The notes: a model not told the origin generated them from the letters alone. Positions 51,571 to 62,506 are shown, counted from the stretch's first letter. The stretch is DNA of 64,000 bases from Eublepharis macularius (GCF_028583425.1 NC_072805.1:17990001-18054000), one strand, 5' to 3'. Numbers and translations: made by a program.

Positions 51571-53826
51571 ACTAGACATGTCTGGGAAAAGAAAATATCC
51601 AAGGCTGTGAGAGGCAAGAAGGAAAACATCCGATCTCTTATTCACTCAAGGCTTGATATGCTGACCTTCATCTCGTACTAACCAAGCACAGGAAGGAAAG
51701 AGTAAAATGGAATAATAAACATAAAATATGAGTAAGTGTATGTTAATCAGAGTCACTTTAGTTATTCCAGAGCAGCGCAAAAGTTGATGACATTTTTTTT
51801 AAAAAAAGGTAACCCAAAATTCCCTAACAAATGTCCAAAAGCTCTAGGTGATGCTGGAATTGTACAATTATGAGCCTTAAGGGGTCAGTTAATAAACTGA
51901 AATGCCAGACATTCTCATCTCTTAAAAGCTGTTGGGAGGGACAATTAACTTACACTGAGAGGTTGTGTTATCTAATGGTTACAGTGTTTGAATAGGATCT
52001 GGAGCAAGGTATCCCAAATCCTGATATTGTCAAGATGCCTGCTGGGTGATCTCAAGCTAGTTACACTCTCTTAACTTAGTCTATTTCACAGGAGCTGTGG
52101 GGGAGGAGAATAGAAAGTGTATATATGACAGACAGACGGACTGATGGAAGAATGGATAAGGACTGAGGATTTAATTCTCCTCTACTGTACCAGTCCCTGC
52201 CCCCCTCCTCGGCAGAAAGTCCCCTTGATAGTTTTAAGCCTTGATAGGAAAAAAATAGATACCCCTCTTCCAGGGAAAAAGACAGGCACAATATGGGTAT
52301 CTGTCCTTTTCCCTAGGGCAAGTGTTCTTTTCAATCAGGGAAAAGATGCAGACGGAAAAGGTTTAACCCCCCCCCCCCGCCGGTGCTTCAGCCCAAATCC
52401 GTTTCTGGCTTCCCAGCATGCTCTTTAGGGCCAAACAACACATCAGCATTCAGTCACAAAAAGCCAAGAGTACATGCCATTTAGCCAGACATCTTGTGCA
52501 GATTCTTGCAGCGGAGGAAGAAGTTTACATTCTGGCGAACTGGAATTCAAACTCCAAATCTCTGGCTGCATCCCAGTTCAAGAGAAAGTCTTCAATCAGT
52601 TTCCCAGTGGGAATGATGCCGAGACCATCTTCTATCATGGTCAAATCTTGCAAGGAGGGCTGGTGTCAGCACATGGCGGAGTGGGGCAGCTGTCAGGGCC
52701 AGTGGCTTCTGGTGAGGCCCACTGCTGCAGACTCCCTACTCACGCATCTCCTCTGAAGCTTGCACTCACACCCTTCCACTGCCTGCTTGTGAGTGCTTTG
52801 TCCCCTCTGCTCCCAGCAGCATATGCTTCTTAATGCTACTGGAGAGGGGCATGTGGGTGGTGCATAAAGCATCAGCATTCCTGGTGGCCGTAGCAGTGGC
52901 GCTCCTAGCTGCACCCATCGCCCAGCACCATTGGGGAAAGGGCGTGCAGGCAGTGTAGGCAGCTGTGACTGCAGGTGGGGGGAAAGCTTGCAAGTGGGCA
53001 AAGGAAGGATGCATAAGCAGGTGGGTCATGCAGGGGGGAGGGCAAGGAGGGGAATCTAGTAGTGGGCAAGGTCCTCTGCCCAGGGACCTCTAAAACTTGC
53101 AAAAGCAAGCAGTTTTTTCCAGTAAGAGCCTGGTCTCCATATTGAGGCAGGGTGATTCTGTCTGCCAACAGGTGTAATGTGATGCCTTAGGAAACTTTCA
53201 GGGAAGTAGATCAGAGGGGTCTTCCAAGGTGTCTGCAGTCCGAGGAGTTCCTCTCATAGAAGGTGGCAAGCAAACCCGATTGTGATCATACTCTGCCTAG
53301 GATACAAGGAAGAGAGTAGAACTGGTTTTCAAGTACAGAAATTTTATTAAGCATTTTTTCATCCCCATCACAGGCTTCTCTCAAGACCATCTGTTACAGA
53401 AAGGACAATCATGATCACAAATGTCATCGCAGATCAGTCTTCACAAAAGGACATCACCGGGGAAAGGTCAACCCATCCGGAAACATACTTCCATACTCCT
53501 GGCTGGGCACTTCCTTTTTAATCCAGCAAGGCTGACTGCTTCCTGCCCAGCATCCCTGTGAAAATATACATAAAGGTGTCTGAGGAAGGCGTGTGTGTCT
53601 TATCTAATCCCTCCTCCAAACTGCTATCATCCAGTGCAATAAAAGGAGGCCAAACGATCTGGAAGTCTTCTGATTTCCCGTCTTGCATCTTGGAATTGAT
53701 GGCAGCCTTTTCCCTGCAATTCAGGCTGCATCCACACATGGTTGACTATTGCGTCATCATAGTGCTGCCGCAATTTTTTGCAACAGGAATTGTCTACGCA
53801 CAGGAAAATCCAGTTGAAAATCATTC
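51571..53826. other. Intergenic stretch, no gene recognised
   Basis: Contains a decayed SINE-like piece around 51975-52110 (CTAATGGTTACAGTG), a C run at 52369-52379 and no convincing coding frame. AATAAA occurs on the - strand near 53346 (TTTTATTAAGC), which could be an old transposon or gene 3' end, but no exon was recognised. Confidence 0.4.
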
Positions 53827-53907
53827 TGTGCAAGTTTCTATGCGCTTTCTATTGTCGTTTCTATTTTTCTTTTCAAATAAAATTTATTTTTAAAAAAGAA
53901 AGAAAAT
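53827..53907 (+). mobile_element. L1 3' tail fragment
   Basis: AAGTTTCTATGCGCTTTCTA, TTGTCGTTTCTATTTTTCTT and TTCAAATAAAATTTATTTTT plus A run correspond to the end of the old L1 at 16725-16790. Only about 80 bp is present. Confidence 0.7.
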
Positions 53908-53919
53908 CATTACTATAGC

Positions 53920-54367
53920 CAGGGCTCATTTCGAGGGGGACTGCACAGGAACGCAGTTCCGGCAGTCCCCCAAAGAGGTCACATGTCGGGTGGCCCCGCC
54001 CACCTGACTTTCGGCCATTTGGGGCCCGTTTCAGCCTGGATTGGGGCTGAAACGGCCCGGATCAGGCCTCTGACCGGTGGTGGATCACTCTCCCACTCAG
54101 CAGGGGCCCGATCCTGACCGTTTTGGGCCCCTTTTCAGCCATTTTCAGCCCCCTTTTGCCATTTTGGGCCCAATTTCAGCCCTGAATGGCCAGGATTGGA
54201 TCCAAAACAGCCAGGATAGGTGATGTCAGAGGGCGTGGCATATGCAAATCAGTTATGCCAATGACACACTTCCGGTGATGGCAAGGGGCATGGCACATGC
54301 TAATGGGTTACGCTAATGAGTCATGCTAATGAGTTCCTCTAGCTCTTTTTCTAGGAAATGACCCCTG
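53920..54367 (+). mobile_element. hAT-like MITE, type C, complete
   Basis: Ends CAGGGCTCATTTCGAGGG and TAGGAAATGACCCCTG. Perfect 8-bp target duplication ACTATAGC at 53912-53919 and 54368-54375. The interior contains GGCCATTT/TTTTGGGCC repeats and two GCTAATGAG motifs near the right end. A reverse copy lies at 63476-63908 and a fragment at 6736. Confidence 0.92.
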
Positions 54368-54609
54368 ACTATAGCCCAATGAGAATGCAATATCCAATGA
54401 TGTGTAGATGCAGGCTGCAGTTGCCCAGCTTTTAGACAACCATCAGCTAGCATGGGAACCCTCTTTCTCCCTAAGGACACAGAGTCCTAGCAGTGAACCC
54501 ATTGTGAAGTAGCCATTCGCCGCTTTTACATCATATGTACAATCTTTCACCCACGATTCCGCTGGATGAAATTCATCCCTCCTGTTTGAAGCAGAAGCCT
54601 TTACACTTC

Positions 54610-54735
54610 AGCCTCATCTACCTCACAGGACTGTTGTGAGAGTAAAAGAGAGAACAGGAGAAGAGAAGGATGTAAGCTATTTTGGGTCTCCCCTGGAAGA
54701 AAGGTGGAGTAAAATCAGTAAGTTAGATAAAGGAA
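54610..54735 (+). mobile_element. tRNA-derived SINE, type 2, 3' part
   Basis: CAGCCTCATCTACCTCACAG, GACTGTTGTGAGAGTAAAAG and AAGCTATTTTGGGTCTCCC match the end of type 2 copies. 5'-truncated. Confidence 0.7.
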
Positions 54736-55137
54736 TACATAGATTGTGCTGAGTGGCTGGGAACAGGCGGTGTCTCCGAGCGACTTTCCTCCATCTTCCC
54801 TGAAGCTGGTTCTCTGTTTAAACATGGATTCTGACTTTTTAAAAAGGGTGCGCATGTGTGTGAATGTATATTTAATGTAAATACTGTGCTTAAAAAAAAA
54901 AAGCCCGATGGGGCAGAAGTAAGACATTGCTAAATCAGCATTCTCTCTGTCAAATTGATTGCAAAGGCAAAGAAAAAGTTGGCTCAAGATGTGGGGAAAG
55001 GGAAAAAATCTCTGCAGCTCAGCTTCTGATTTGCATTTATGTCTAGCCCCAGCAAGTGTTTGTTTATAAGCTAATTAGATGCCCCTTCAGTCTTCATACA
55101 TTCCTCCATGGCACAGAAGGCACAGGTGAGAAGAAGA
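54736..55137. other. Intergenic stretch, no gene recognised
   Basis: Includes an A run at 54892-54902. No feature recognised. Confidence 0.4.
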
Positions 55138-55268
55138 TTTCAGCAGCGCAGCCGTGTTGGTCTGCAATAGAACTAAGATTCGAGTCCGGTGGCACCTTAA
55201 AGACCAACAGGATTTTCAGGGCATGAGCTTTCGAGAGTCAGAGCTCCCTTCAGCAGATAAAGGTACAA
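55138..55268 (-). mobile_element. PLE terminal repeat, reverse, hammerhead-like
   Basis: Minus strand order: TCTGCTGAAGGGAGCTCTGA, CTCTCGAAAGCTCATGCCCT, GTTGGTCTTTAAGGTGCCAC, CGGACTCGAATC and CAGACCAACACGGCTGCGCT. The core is CTGAAGG (A9 changed to G), a stem GGGAG/CTCTC and GAAA. It is a degenerate hammerhead-like copy. A short related foldback stretch follows at 55370-55445. Confidence 0.6.
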
Positions 55269-55620
55269 ATGGAGATCCCGGAGCCTTTATATCCAGTCAA
55301 TACTCAAGCCACTGAGAAGTATCATACTGTAAGGAATTATTGCTTGTTCAGTTTTAGGTCTGCAGTAGAACAGCAGGATTTGAGTCCGGGGGCACCGTAC
55401 AGAGCTCTGAGGTGCCACTGGCCCCCAATCCTGCTGCTTGCTCAGTCTATCCTTAATAACATAAGAATGGTAATGTGCCTTAATGACTGTAGCTGTCACC
55501 TCTTTGGGCCTTCATTGTTAGGGAGTTGGGTGTTTGAGCAGCCCTTCCGGGCTGGGAGGACTGTAATGTCCTTCCATCTGAGCTGAAGGGAGCAGGCAGG
55601 GGTTTGACTGTGTGCAAAGG

Positions 55621-56190
55621 AAAACAAAATTTGTGGTAGGCAGGGCTTTTTTTCTGGGAAAAGTGGTGGTGGAATTCAATGGGTTGTCAGCACAGAGGGC
55701 AACTCTTGGCAGGAGGTGGTGCCTCTGGTACCACATGCATGCGTGCAAAGTGCGCACATGCTTCCGGAACCATGCAATGATGTCACTTTGGGTCAGCAGG
55801 AAGAAGGGGGCACTTGCCCTCAGAGAAAATGGTCACATGGCCAGTGGGCCCCCCCCCTGATCTCCAGACAGAGGGGAGTTTAGATCGCCCTCTGCACTGT
55901 GGCACGGAAGGTGATCTAAACTCCCCAGGAGGCAGGGCCAACAGCCATGTGACAATTTTCAAGAGGTGCTGGAACTCCATTCCACTGCATTCTGGCTAAA
56001 AAAAAAACCCGGGTGGTAGGATATGAGTTCTGGTGAATCACAGCTCACTTCTTCAGATAAAGTGAGCTGTGACTCCCAAAAGCTCATACCCTACCACAAA
56101 TTTTGTTAGTCTTAGAGGTGCTACTGGACTCTTGCTCTTTTCTATAGCTACTGACGGACTAACACGGCTACCCATCTTGAAAAGGAAAAG
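55621..56190. mobile_element. Inverted PLE terminal repeats split by hAT
   Basis: Minus arm: GGTAGGATATGAGTTCTGGT and AATCACAGCTCACTTCTTCAG (56014-56055), with its outer end AAAACAAAATTTGTGGTAGG at 55621-55640 beyond the hAT. Plus arm: AAAGTGAGCTGTGACTCCCA, AAAGCTCATACCCTACCACA and AATTTTGTTAGTCTTAGAGG, with TACTGACGGACTAACACGGC at the end. The hAT target duplication GTGGTAGG lies within the minus arm. The cores are more decayed than at 39.5 kb. Confidence 0.7.
55641..56012. mobile_element. hAT-type MITE, type B, in PLE repeat
   Basis: Left end CAGGGCTTTTTTTCTGG; right end GGCTAAAAAAAAAACCCGG (decayed). Perfect 8-bp flanks GTGGTAGG at 55633-55640 and 56013-56020. Interior GGGGAGTTTAGATCGCC and GGTGATCTAAACTCCCC are inverted, as in the 23450 copy. 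Confidence 0.85.
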
Positions 56191-56191
56191 A

Positions 56192-56293
56192 CAGTGCAGT
56201 CTTAAGCAGAGTTACGCCCCTCCAAGTCCATGGGATTCAAGCATTGAATTTCAATGGACTCCAAAGGGTGTAACTCTGTTCAGGACTGCACTG
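56192..56293. repeat. Palindromic repeat (GTGCAGTCTTAAGCAG arms)
   Basis: Left arm GACAGTGCAGTCTTAAGCAG and AGTTACGCCCCTCCAAGTCC; right arm GGACTCCAAAGGGTGTAACT and CTGTTCAGGACTGCACTG. The arms pair with a few mismatches around a centre near 56240. Same sequence type as 62438-62506, probably a short DNA element. Confidence 0.7.
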
Positions 56294-56529
56294 AAAGAGA
56301 GGAGGAAACAGGCTTTGCTGGGCAGCTGAAGCATTTGGGTGTGTGCAAGATTTCTCTGTGTCTTGGGGGCAGATCTGCTGCCCCCAAGGGCTGTCTGTGT
56401 GCTTCCACCTGTGTGAAAGAAGCAAATACTGCAAAAATTCCCTATGCCTCCTGTGCTCTCTCCTTCAAAGGGAACAAAGCCTAGTCAGCAGCACTACCCT
56501 TGAAACTTCTCACTTCCTGGGGAAGCGAA

Positions 56530-56760
56530 AGCCAGTGTGGTATAGTGGTTAGAGCATCAGACTAGGACATGGGAGACCCATGTTCAAATCCCCACTCTCC
56601 CATGAAAGGTGACTGGGTGACCTGACGCCAGTCACACAGTCTCAGCCTAACCTCCCTCACCGGATTATGTGAGGATAAAATGAAGGAGAGGAGAAAGATG
56701 TAAGCAGCTTTGGGTCCCCACTGTGAGAAAGGCAGGGTATAAATGAATAAAGTGGGGCAT
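56530..56760 (+). mobile_element. tRNA-derived SINE, type 2, complete
   Basis: AGCCAGTGTGGTATAGTGGT head, GTTCAAATCCCCACTC B box, CTCAGCCTAACCTCCCTCAC body, and tail GTCCCCACTGTGAGAAAGGC, AGGGTATAAATGAATAA. The best complete copy, used as the empty-site reference for 24500-25260. Confidence 0.9.
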
Positions 56761-56874
56761 GTGTAACTATACAATCAGCTGAACAGGTTGCCACTATCAG
56801 ATATTAGGCACTTGGATCAAAAGAACTCAATACTGATGGTAGAGGCCAGAGTAGTATGCCGTAAAAAGGGCATT

Positions 56875-56972
56875 GCAAACACAGCAACTACCACAAGGAG
56901 GCAGTATAATTAATTATTAATTAATATAATTAATTAATTATACTGCCTCCTTGTGGTAGTTGGTGTGTTTGC
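56875..56972. repeat. 98-bp near-perfect palindrome with AT centre
   Basis: Left arm GCAAACACAGCAACTACCAC and AAGGAGGCAGTATAATTAAT; right arm in reverse complement GCAAACACACCAACTACCAC and AAGGAGGCAGTATAATTAAT. One mismatch in about 40 bp, with a TTAATTAA-type centre. TAAAAAGGGCAT lies outside on both sides (56862-56873 and 57011-57022), perhaps a target duplication of a larger unit. Confidence 0.9.
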
Positions 56973-57489
56973 TTGCTTGTTTGTGGAGGCTCCCTGGTTG
57001 TGTTAGCCTATAAAAAGGGCATCGGCAAGGAAACTGTAAAATAGCTGTATCGATTTAGTATAAATGAATGCGTATGTCTTTTGGTAAAAAGTTATTTGAT
57101 CACCTGGCAGACTTTTAAACCAGTCTGAATTACGATAGAATGTCAGCATGCGACTTGTCTTTTGAATTTGTACTTCAAAGAAAGCTGAAGTCTTAAGCAT
57201 TCTCAGACCCACTGAAATCAAAGAGATTGACTTCAGAGAATGCAAATATGTACGAGCCAAGCTTGGGGCAACTGAACGAAGCCGCTTTTATTATGCAACA
57301 TTTTGGTAAAAAAAGAAAAGAAATAAAGTATTGTTAATAAGAAATTGTCTTTTTGTTCCTGCAGTCTCTTCTTCAAACACAGCTCCCTCTTTTAAGATTT
57401 CCATAGCATTATGCCAAGTTTATGATGGCATCGATGGGCAAACTCACCAGGTGTTTCCTGTAAGTGGCCACTAAGTAGCTGTGATGCAA

Positions 57490-57700
57490 GGGTTGCAAAC
57501 TCCAGGATGGAAAATTCCTGGAGATGTTGGGGGCGGAGCCTGAAGAGGGTGGGGTTTGGGTAGTGAAAGGACCTCAGTGGGGTATAAAGCCACAGAATCG
57601 ATCCTCCAAAGCAGCCATTTTCTCCAGGGGAACTGATCTCTGGAAAGGTTGTAATTTCAGGAGATCTGCAGGCTCTACCTGGTGGTTAACAATCCTATGA
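57490..57700 (+). mobile_element. Foldback repeat (GTTGCCAAC family), complete
   Basis: Starts AGGGTTGCAAACTCCAGGAT, continues AAATTCCTGGAGATGTTGGG, GGGTATAAAGCC, GCCATTTTCTCCAGGGGAAC and TTGTAATTTCAGGAGATCTG. It ends CTACCTGGTGGTTAACAATCCT. The ends are loosely inverted. Related to 23955 and 60110. Confidence 0.65.
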
Positions 57701-57976
57701 GATAACATAGGAGCAAGTCTAAGCTGATCTACTCAGACATAAGTCCTATTTTATTCAATGGGGCTTACTCATGGAAAAGCTATCTTAGGATTGTGACCTA
57801 TGTGAACCGGGGGGGGGGGAGAAAAAAGGGCTAATAAGGATAAAATCTGCCCAGATTTTCACCTGGAGAAATCCCATGGAAATAAATAGGAGCAATGCAT
57901 ATATAATTGCAAGATCTCCCTTCATTAGCTGGTTGGCGATGGTGCAGGAAGCGGCAATTGTAGAACCAACACCAGT

Positions 57977-58168
57977 CACTGAGTTTCTCTACACAGACAT
58001 TTTACACAAGTAGGATCAAGCAAAGGATGTTGCACTTATTCTCCCACTGTGGATACACATGCTGTGCTAGGGAGACAGAGTACACTTGGATATAAGACCA
58101 CACAGAAAATAAGTCACTTGAGCATCCCTGTGCAAGATGTCTTGTGTAGAGAGACTCATTGTTGCTGC
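57977..58168. mobile_element. Short TIR element (CTCTACACA ends)
   Basis: Left CACTGAGTTTCTCTACACAG and ACATTTTACACAAG; right in reverse complement AATGAGTCTCTCTACACAAG and ACATCTTGCACAGG. 192 bp, non-coding. A rearranged copy is at 12025-12185 and the arms resemble those of 18325-18772. Confidence 0.65.
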
Positions 58169-58521
58169 TGAAAGGTCTGAACCAAGCGGTCCTCCATAGA
58201 CCTGGTTCTGCTTGTTCCCAGATGTGAGTGGCCCTCCAGGGCAGCAGCCCACCAAGAACTTCACCAGCAAGTCAAATAACCAGTCCACCCCATAGCACAG
58301 TCTATTTACAGTCATCCTAGTGTGGTGTTCATGGACCCCATGGCACCCACCAAAGGGTTTTCCAAGACCCATTTGCTGCTTCTCCAAAGCATTACTTCTC
58401 CAAAAAGCCAATTCTGGCTTTCTGCCATCTTGTCAGAGCAGGAAAACCCAGAAATAGACGTCGTATGCTCTCGGATTCTTGAACCTGCAGACTTCAGATG
58501 CTCCATCATTGTGCTTTAAAC

Positions 58522-58830
58522 CAGCATTTTTTTTCCAGCTGGAACGGAGTTCCAGAACCTCTTGAAAATGGTCACATGGCCGGTGGCCCCGCCCCCTGAT
58601 CTCCAGACAGAGGGGAGTTTCGATTGCCTTCCGCGCCATGTGGTGCGGAGGCCAATCTAGACTCCCCTCTGTCTGGAGATTGGGGGCAGGAGCCACTAGC
58701 CATGTGACCATTTTCGCCAAGGGCGATTTAAACTTTAAAAAACTCCCCCCCCCTTGTTCCAGCCGACCCAAAGTGACGTCATTGTGCGGTCCTGAGTTCC
58801 ACCCCCTCTGTTCGCAGAAAAAAAGCCCTG
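58522..58830. mobile_element. hAT-type MITE, type B, complete
   Basis: Ends CAGCATTTTTTTTCCAGC and GCAGAAAAAAAGCCCTG. Perfect 8-bp target duplication CTTTAAAC at 58514-58521 and 58831-58838. Interior GATCTCCAGACAGAGGGGAG is inverted to CTCCCCTCTGTCTGGAGAT. Confidence 0.92.
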
Positions 58831-58958
58831 CTTTAAACTGTGATCCATTAAAGCCAGAGCACCTGAGGGAGTACGTCCCCTGAACATTCAGGTGTACAGG
58901 ACAAACCTTGCTCTTCTCTCCATACTAGAGAAATGGAGAGTCTGCGAGTGACCACAGG

Positions 58959-59464
58959 TGTCAGGCTGTGGATGACAGGATATGGCAGGTAGATCCCTGG
59001 ATCATTTCAGCAAGACTCAGGTCCTTGGTTAAATGACTTATTCAGGAAGTCAGTCTTTTTCCATATACACAAGTCCATAGGATTACATGAAGTAAAATGC
59101 ATATGAGCATGGCAACTTCTCTTTGAAAGGAATAAGGTTTAAGGCAGTTACAAGGCAATATACCCAAACAGCCCCCTCCCTCCTAAACCACAAGTTCAGA
59201 GGCAGTCTGGGAAACAGTTTTGGAGTTCACACACTAGGCAGACAAGATACTGAGCAAGGCAACATTTCAGACACCCAAGGTCAGTCTAACAAATATCAAC
59301 GGGAGAGATGGTCCGCCGCTTCGCCAGCTGCCAGGCTGTGCTGTGAAAAGGAAAACGAACGTGGTTTTCAAAAGCTAAGGAATGTACTCATCAGTTACAA
59401 CATGAGATCAGTTACACAGTACTGAGGTAACTTGGCATGGATGAATGGGTAGTCAAACATGACA
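58959..59464. mobile_element. LTR-like segment bounded by TGTCA/TGACA
   Basis: Begins TGTCAGGCTGTGGATGACAG and ends AGTCAAACATGACA. Flanks ACAGG and ACAGC agree at four of five positions, as expected for a slightly decayed 5-bp LTR target duplication. 506 bp, no coding. A solo LTR is the likely explanation. The segment at 13071-13716 has similar termini but is not obviously the same family. Confidence 0.45.
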
Positions 59465-60109
59465 ACAGCAGGGCTTTTCCAGTGATGGCACCACAATTTG
59501 GAATGCCTTTTCTAGAGAAGCCCGATAACCTTCCTCTTTATATAGGCTCCGTTCCCATCATTACGCTTCATGTCTGCTTTCCCTTGTGCACACAGATTGC
59601 TTCCTGAACTTCTTGTTTCGCAACAATGGCAGCTTGTCATGATGTCAAACTGCAGTTACAGAAAGGAGCACGGGTTTATTTGAAAGTGTCACTGTACATT
59701 TCAAAGCAACCCCTTTTCTGGAGTGACAAAGCAATTTTTTTAAAAAGTTGAGGTAACTGGTGATGTGAAACTCTCATTCAATGGAAGCTTGTCTTAACTG
59801 ATTTAGAAAATGAGACTTAAGATTCTTAGAGAACGGAGTATTGCAGCTTTTCTGTGCTTCTGCAGAATTATTGCACACATGAGGCATGTTTACGTGGAGA
59901 ATCTGTGTTGGACTGCTGGTGGCTGGTCCTGATGAAAGACGTTGCACGTAGATGTCCCAGACTGAGTCAAATTATACACGGCATTTCTGTTCAAAAGAAT
60001 TTCATCATCTTCCTGTGGCAAAAAGAAACTCAGTCACCCTGTCAATCAATGTCTACAACCTAAGTTACACTAAACAAGGCTGACTTACAAAGCAATTGAA
60101 GACATCCTA
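59465..60109. other. Intergenic stretch, no gene recognised
   Basis: No coding region or repeat recognised. Confidence 0.4.
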
Positions 60110-60297
60110 TTGTTGGGTCCAGGAGATCTCCCAGAATTAAAACTGATCTTCAGAGATCCGTTCCCCTGATCTCTGGAGAAAGTGGCTGATTTGGAGGTGG
60201 GACGCTCCATGGCGTTATAACCAGCTGAGGTCCCTCTCCAGATTTCACCCCCAAATCTCCAGGAATTTCCCATCCCAGAGTTGGCAACCCTACTTCA
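60110..60297 (-). mobile_element. Foldback repeat (GTTGCCAAC family), partial
   Basis: CCAGGAGATCTCCCAGAATT, TCTCTGGAGAAAGTGGCTGA, TCCATGGCGTTATAACC, CCAAATCTCCAGGAATTTCC and the end AGAGTTGGCAACCCTA. In reverse it follows the block order of 57490-57700. The other end is incomplete. Confidence 0.6.
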
Positions 60298-60404
60298 TGC
60301 ATGCTGATGTTGTATAAGTATGGCAAATACCATATAAACTGAACCATTCTCTGTGGTCATCTTCATAGGCCCTACTTTAGGTGCCCCCACCATCTGAGAC
60401 TTAG

Positions 60405-60741
60405 AGCCAAGCTACAAGTGACACCTGACACAGGTTGGACACTTGTCAGCTTCCCGCAAGTTTTGATGGGAAATGTAGGCGTCCTGGTCTTGCAGCTTGG
60501 CTCTCCATTTAAATGAAGTTTACAGAGCAGCAGTCTATGGGAGAGAGAACACGCGGTTGGGAGGGGATTGCAGGCGTCAGGCTCTCACCGGGTGCCCCCC
60601 TCCGCTCTGTGTGTGGGTTTCTGTAAACTTCAATTAAATGGAGAACCAAGCTGTAAGACCAGGATGCCTACATTTCCCATCAACACTTGAGGGAAGCTGA
60701 CAAGTGTCCAACCTGTGTCAGGCGTCACTTGTAGCTTGGCT
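60405..60741. mobile_element. Foldback DNA element (CTNAG family), copy B
   Basis: Ends AGCCAAGCTACAAGTGACAC and GCGTCACTTGTAGCTTGGCT. Flanks CTTAG (60400-60404) and CTCAG (60742-60746). Both are CTNAG and differ only at the centre. Inner inverted pair GCAGCTTGGCTCTCCATTTA and ATGGAGAACCAAGCTGTAAG, as in copy A, with which it is almost collinear over 337 bp. Confidence 0.85.
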
Positions 60742-60746
60742 CTCAG

Positions 60747-61108
60747 GTAGGTGGAAACCAGAGAAAGGATCTTCTTGGTTGTGGCACCAAAACTCTCCCC
60801 AGGGAGATTCATCTGTCTCCTTGTATCATTGTCTTCTGCCAGTGGATGAAGACTTTTTTGTTTTATCGAGCATACCCCCAATAACTGTTATTGGCCCTCC
60901 TTTCTGTTTTTTGTGTTCTGTGTTTTATGTTGTGTGTTTGTGGGTATGTTTAGGAAATTGTTTTTAAATACTATTTTAAATATTGTTTTCAATTTAAACT
61001 GTTCTAAACTGTTGCTTTAAATTGTTTTTTAATGTTTTAATGGTGGCTGCCTTGAGGACTGTATTTTGGGTAGAAGGGTGACATACAAATATTTTAAATA
61101 AATAAAAT
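60747..61108 (+). mobile_element. L2/CR1-group LINE 3' part
   Basis: TCTTCTTGGTTGTGGCACCA, ACTCTCCCCAGGGAGATTCA and GTGGATGAAGACTTTTTTGT decode to a VVAPKLW..LPREI-like and MKTFLFYRAY ending typical of L2-group LINEs. The tail is GGTAGAAGGGTGACATACAA, ATATTTTAAATAAATAAAAT. This is a different family from the GGGGAGGGCGG tails. Confidence 0.7.
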
Positions 61109-61659
61109 ATGCATATTACCCCTGTTCACACAGAAGGCAACTACACGTATCAGGAGAATTGTGGGCAGCGGCACTTGTGTGACAGTTTGGGCTGTCGTGT
61201 AGACTAAATGTTGGGATTGGGTGGGGACAATATACTGTCCTGAATAACTTAGATAAAAATGTTGCCAAATAATAAAACCTCCTTGATGGGCAAAATCAGG
61301 GCAGTGATATACTAGGGGCTGATGTCAAGAGACACCCAGGACTGTTTGGCTTCCTTCTTGCTGCCTGTGGCTTCATTTCATCTGTGGCTGGTGGGGCTGC
61401 CTGGGGCTGCCTCTTATCATCTGGCCCTGCTAGGACTTGCCCTGAGCGTCTTTTGATGCTCCAGCATTCTAGGCAATCACTTAGGCCCACCTACTGGATT
61501 CCTGGCTCTGCTTCTTGCTTGTATTTATATGCCGCTTCTCCAGCTTATAAATCAGCTCACATCAGTCAAGAAATCCAGGTCAGTGTTCTTGCACTGAAGA
61601 ACAACAGGAAGACAGAACTCCCAAGAGAAGAGAAGAGAGACATTCACCCGACAATTCCA
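61109..61659. other. Intergenic stretch, no gene recognised
   Basis: Open frames exist on both strands (61296-61490 and 61384 onward) without family resemblance. Confidence 0.4.
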
Positions 61660-61805
61660 GTGTGGTATAGAGGTGAAAGTGTCCATCTAGGATCTGGGAG
61701 ACCCCAGTTCAAATCCCCACTCTGCCATGGAAGCTCAGCGGGTGACCTTGGGTCACTCACTCTCAGCCTAACCTACATCACAGGGTTGTTGTGAGGATAA
61801 AATGG
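61660..61805 (+). mobile_element. tRNA-derived SINE, type 2, 3'-truncated
   Basis: CCAGTGTGGTATAGAGGTGA head, GTTCAAATCCCCACTCTG B box, TCTCAGCCTAACCTACATCA and GGTTGTTGTGAGGATAAAAT. It ends abruptly where the hAT fragment begins. Confidence 0.8.
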
Positions 61806-61880
61806 GGGCAAAAATAATATGTGACCATTTTCAAGAGGTTCCGGAACTCCGTTCCACCGCATTCCAACTGAAAAAAAGCC

Positions 61881-61926
<46 letters not shown>
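61806..61926. mobile_element. hAT type B right end with (ATG)n array
   Basis: ATTTTCAAGAGGTTCCGGAA and CTGAAAAAAAGCC match the reversed left end of the type B MITEs. The terminal CCTG is replaced by an ATG microsatellite of about 15 units (61881-61926). The left part of the element is missing. Confidence 0.7.
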
Positions 61927-62437
61927 GCATATACTTTAGAGCATATACTTGCAGCTCCAAGGTCCAAACACTTTTGTAAATGGAAGTGGAAACAATTCTC
62001 AGGGTGCTGGAATCTGAATGCACTTCAACACCCAGTGTTATAAGTACCTCCCTGCATATCATGACAGGCAGCATCCAGTGACATGATCCTTCCTTCCTGG
62101 TGTCATTCCTCAGAGTGACCTTTCCTTCCAACCACAACGGGGCTCTTCTGACTTGGAAGCAAGTTACTTTGTGCATGGGTGAAAACCCATTGATCCTGAG
62201 CGGTACCTTGTTACAGCTTTGACACAAAGCGGGTTGGATTCCAACCACCTCCCCCTTCAGCCCATTATCCACGGGTTAGTGACACAAGAACGACCCCTCT
62301 GTTTTCCAGGTCATTGCATGCCTAACGACTCCCTCCCTTTGCTACTCATTAATGGGACAGGCTGGTCCAAACAAACCCTCTTGCTCTGCTAGGAAAAAAG
62401 CGAACATCTTAAACAAATGCACAACAAAGAGTGCAAT
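61927..62437. other. Intergenic stretch, no gene recognised
   Basis: Nothing recognised. Long - strand open frame at 61778-62272 is largely a His/Ile run from the ATG array. Confidence 0.45.
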
Positions 62438-62506
62438 CCTAAACAGAGTTACTCCAGTCTAAGTCCACTGGAGTAACTCTGCTTAGGATTGCACTGTAAG
62501 TTTGCA
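62438..62506. repeat. Palindromic repeat (GTGCAATCCTAA arms)
   Basis: AGTGCAATCCTAAACAGAGT and TACTCCAGTCTAAGTCC face TGGAGTAACTCTGCTTAGGA and TTGCACT. The arms pair over about 28 bp with one or two mismatches. Same type as 56192-56293. Confidence 0.85.

Noticed and set aside
53330-53560. Possible 3' UTR of a - strand gene (AATAAA near 53346)
   Set aside because: No coding exon was recognised upstream on that strand. A stray signal or old transposon end is as likely.
61778-62272. Open frame with long His/Ile run
   Set aside because: It is a translation of the ATG microsatellite and the hAT fragment.
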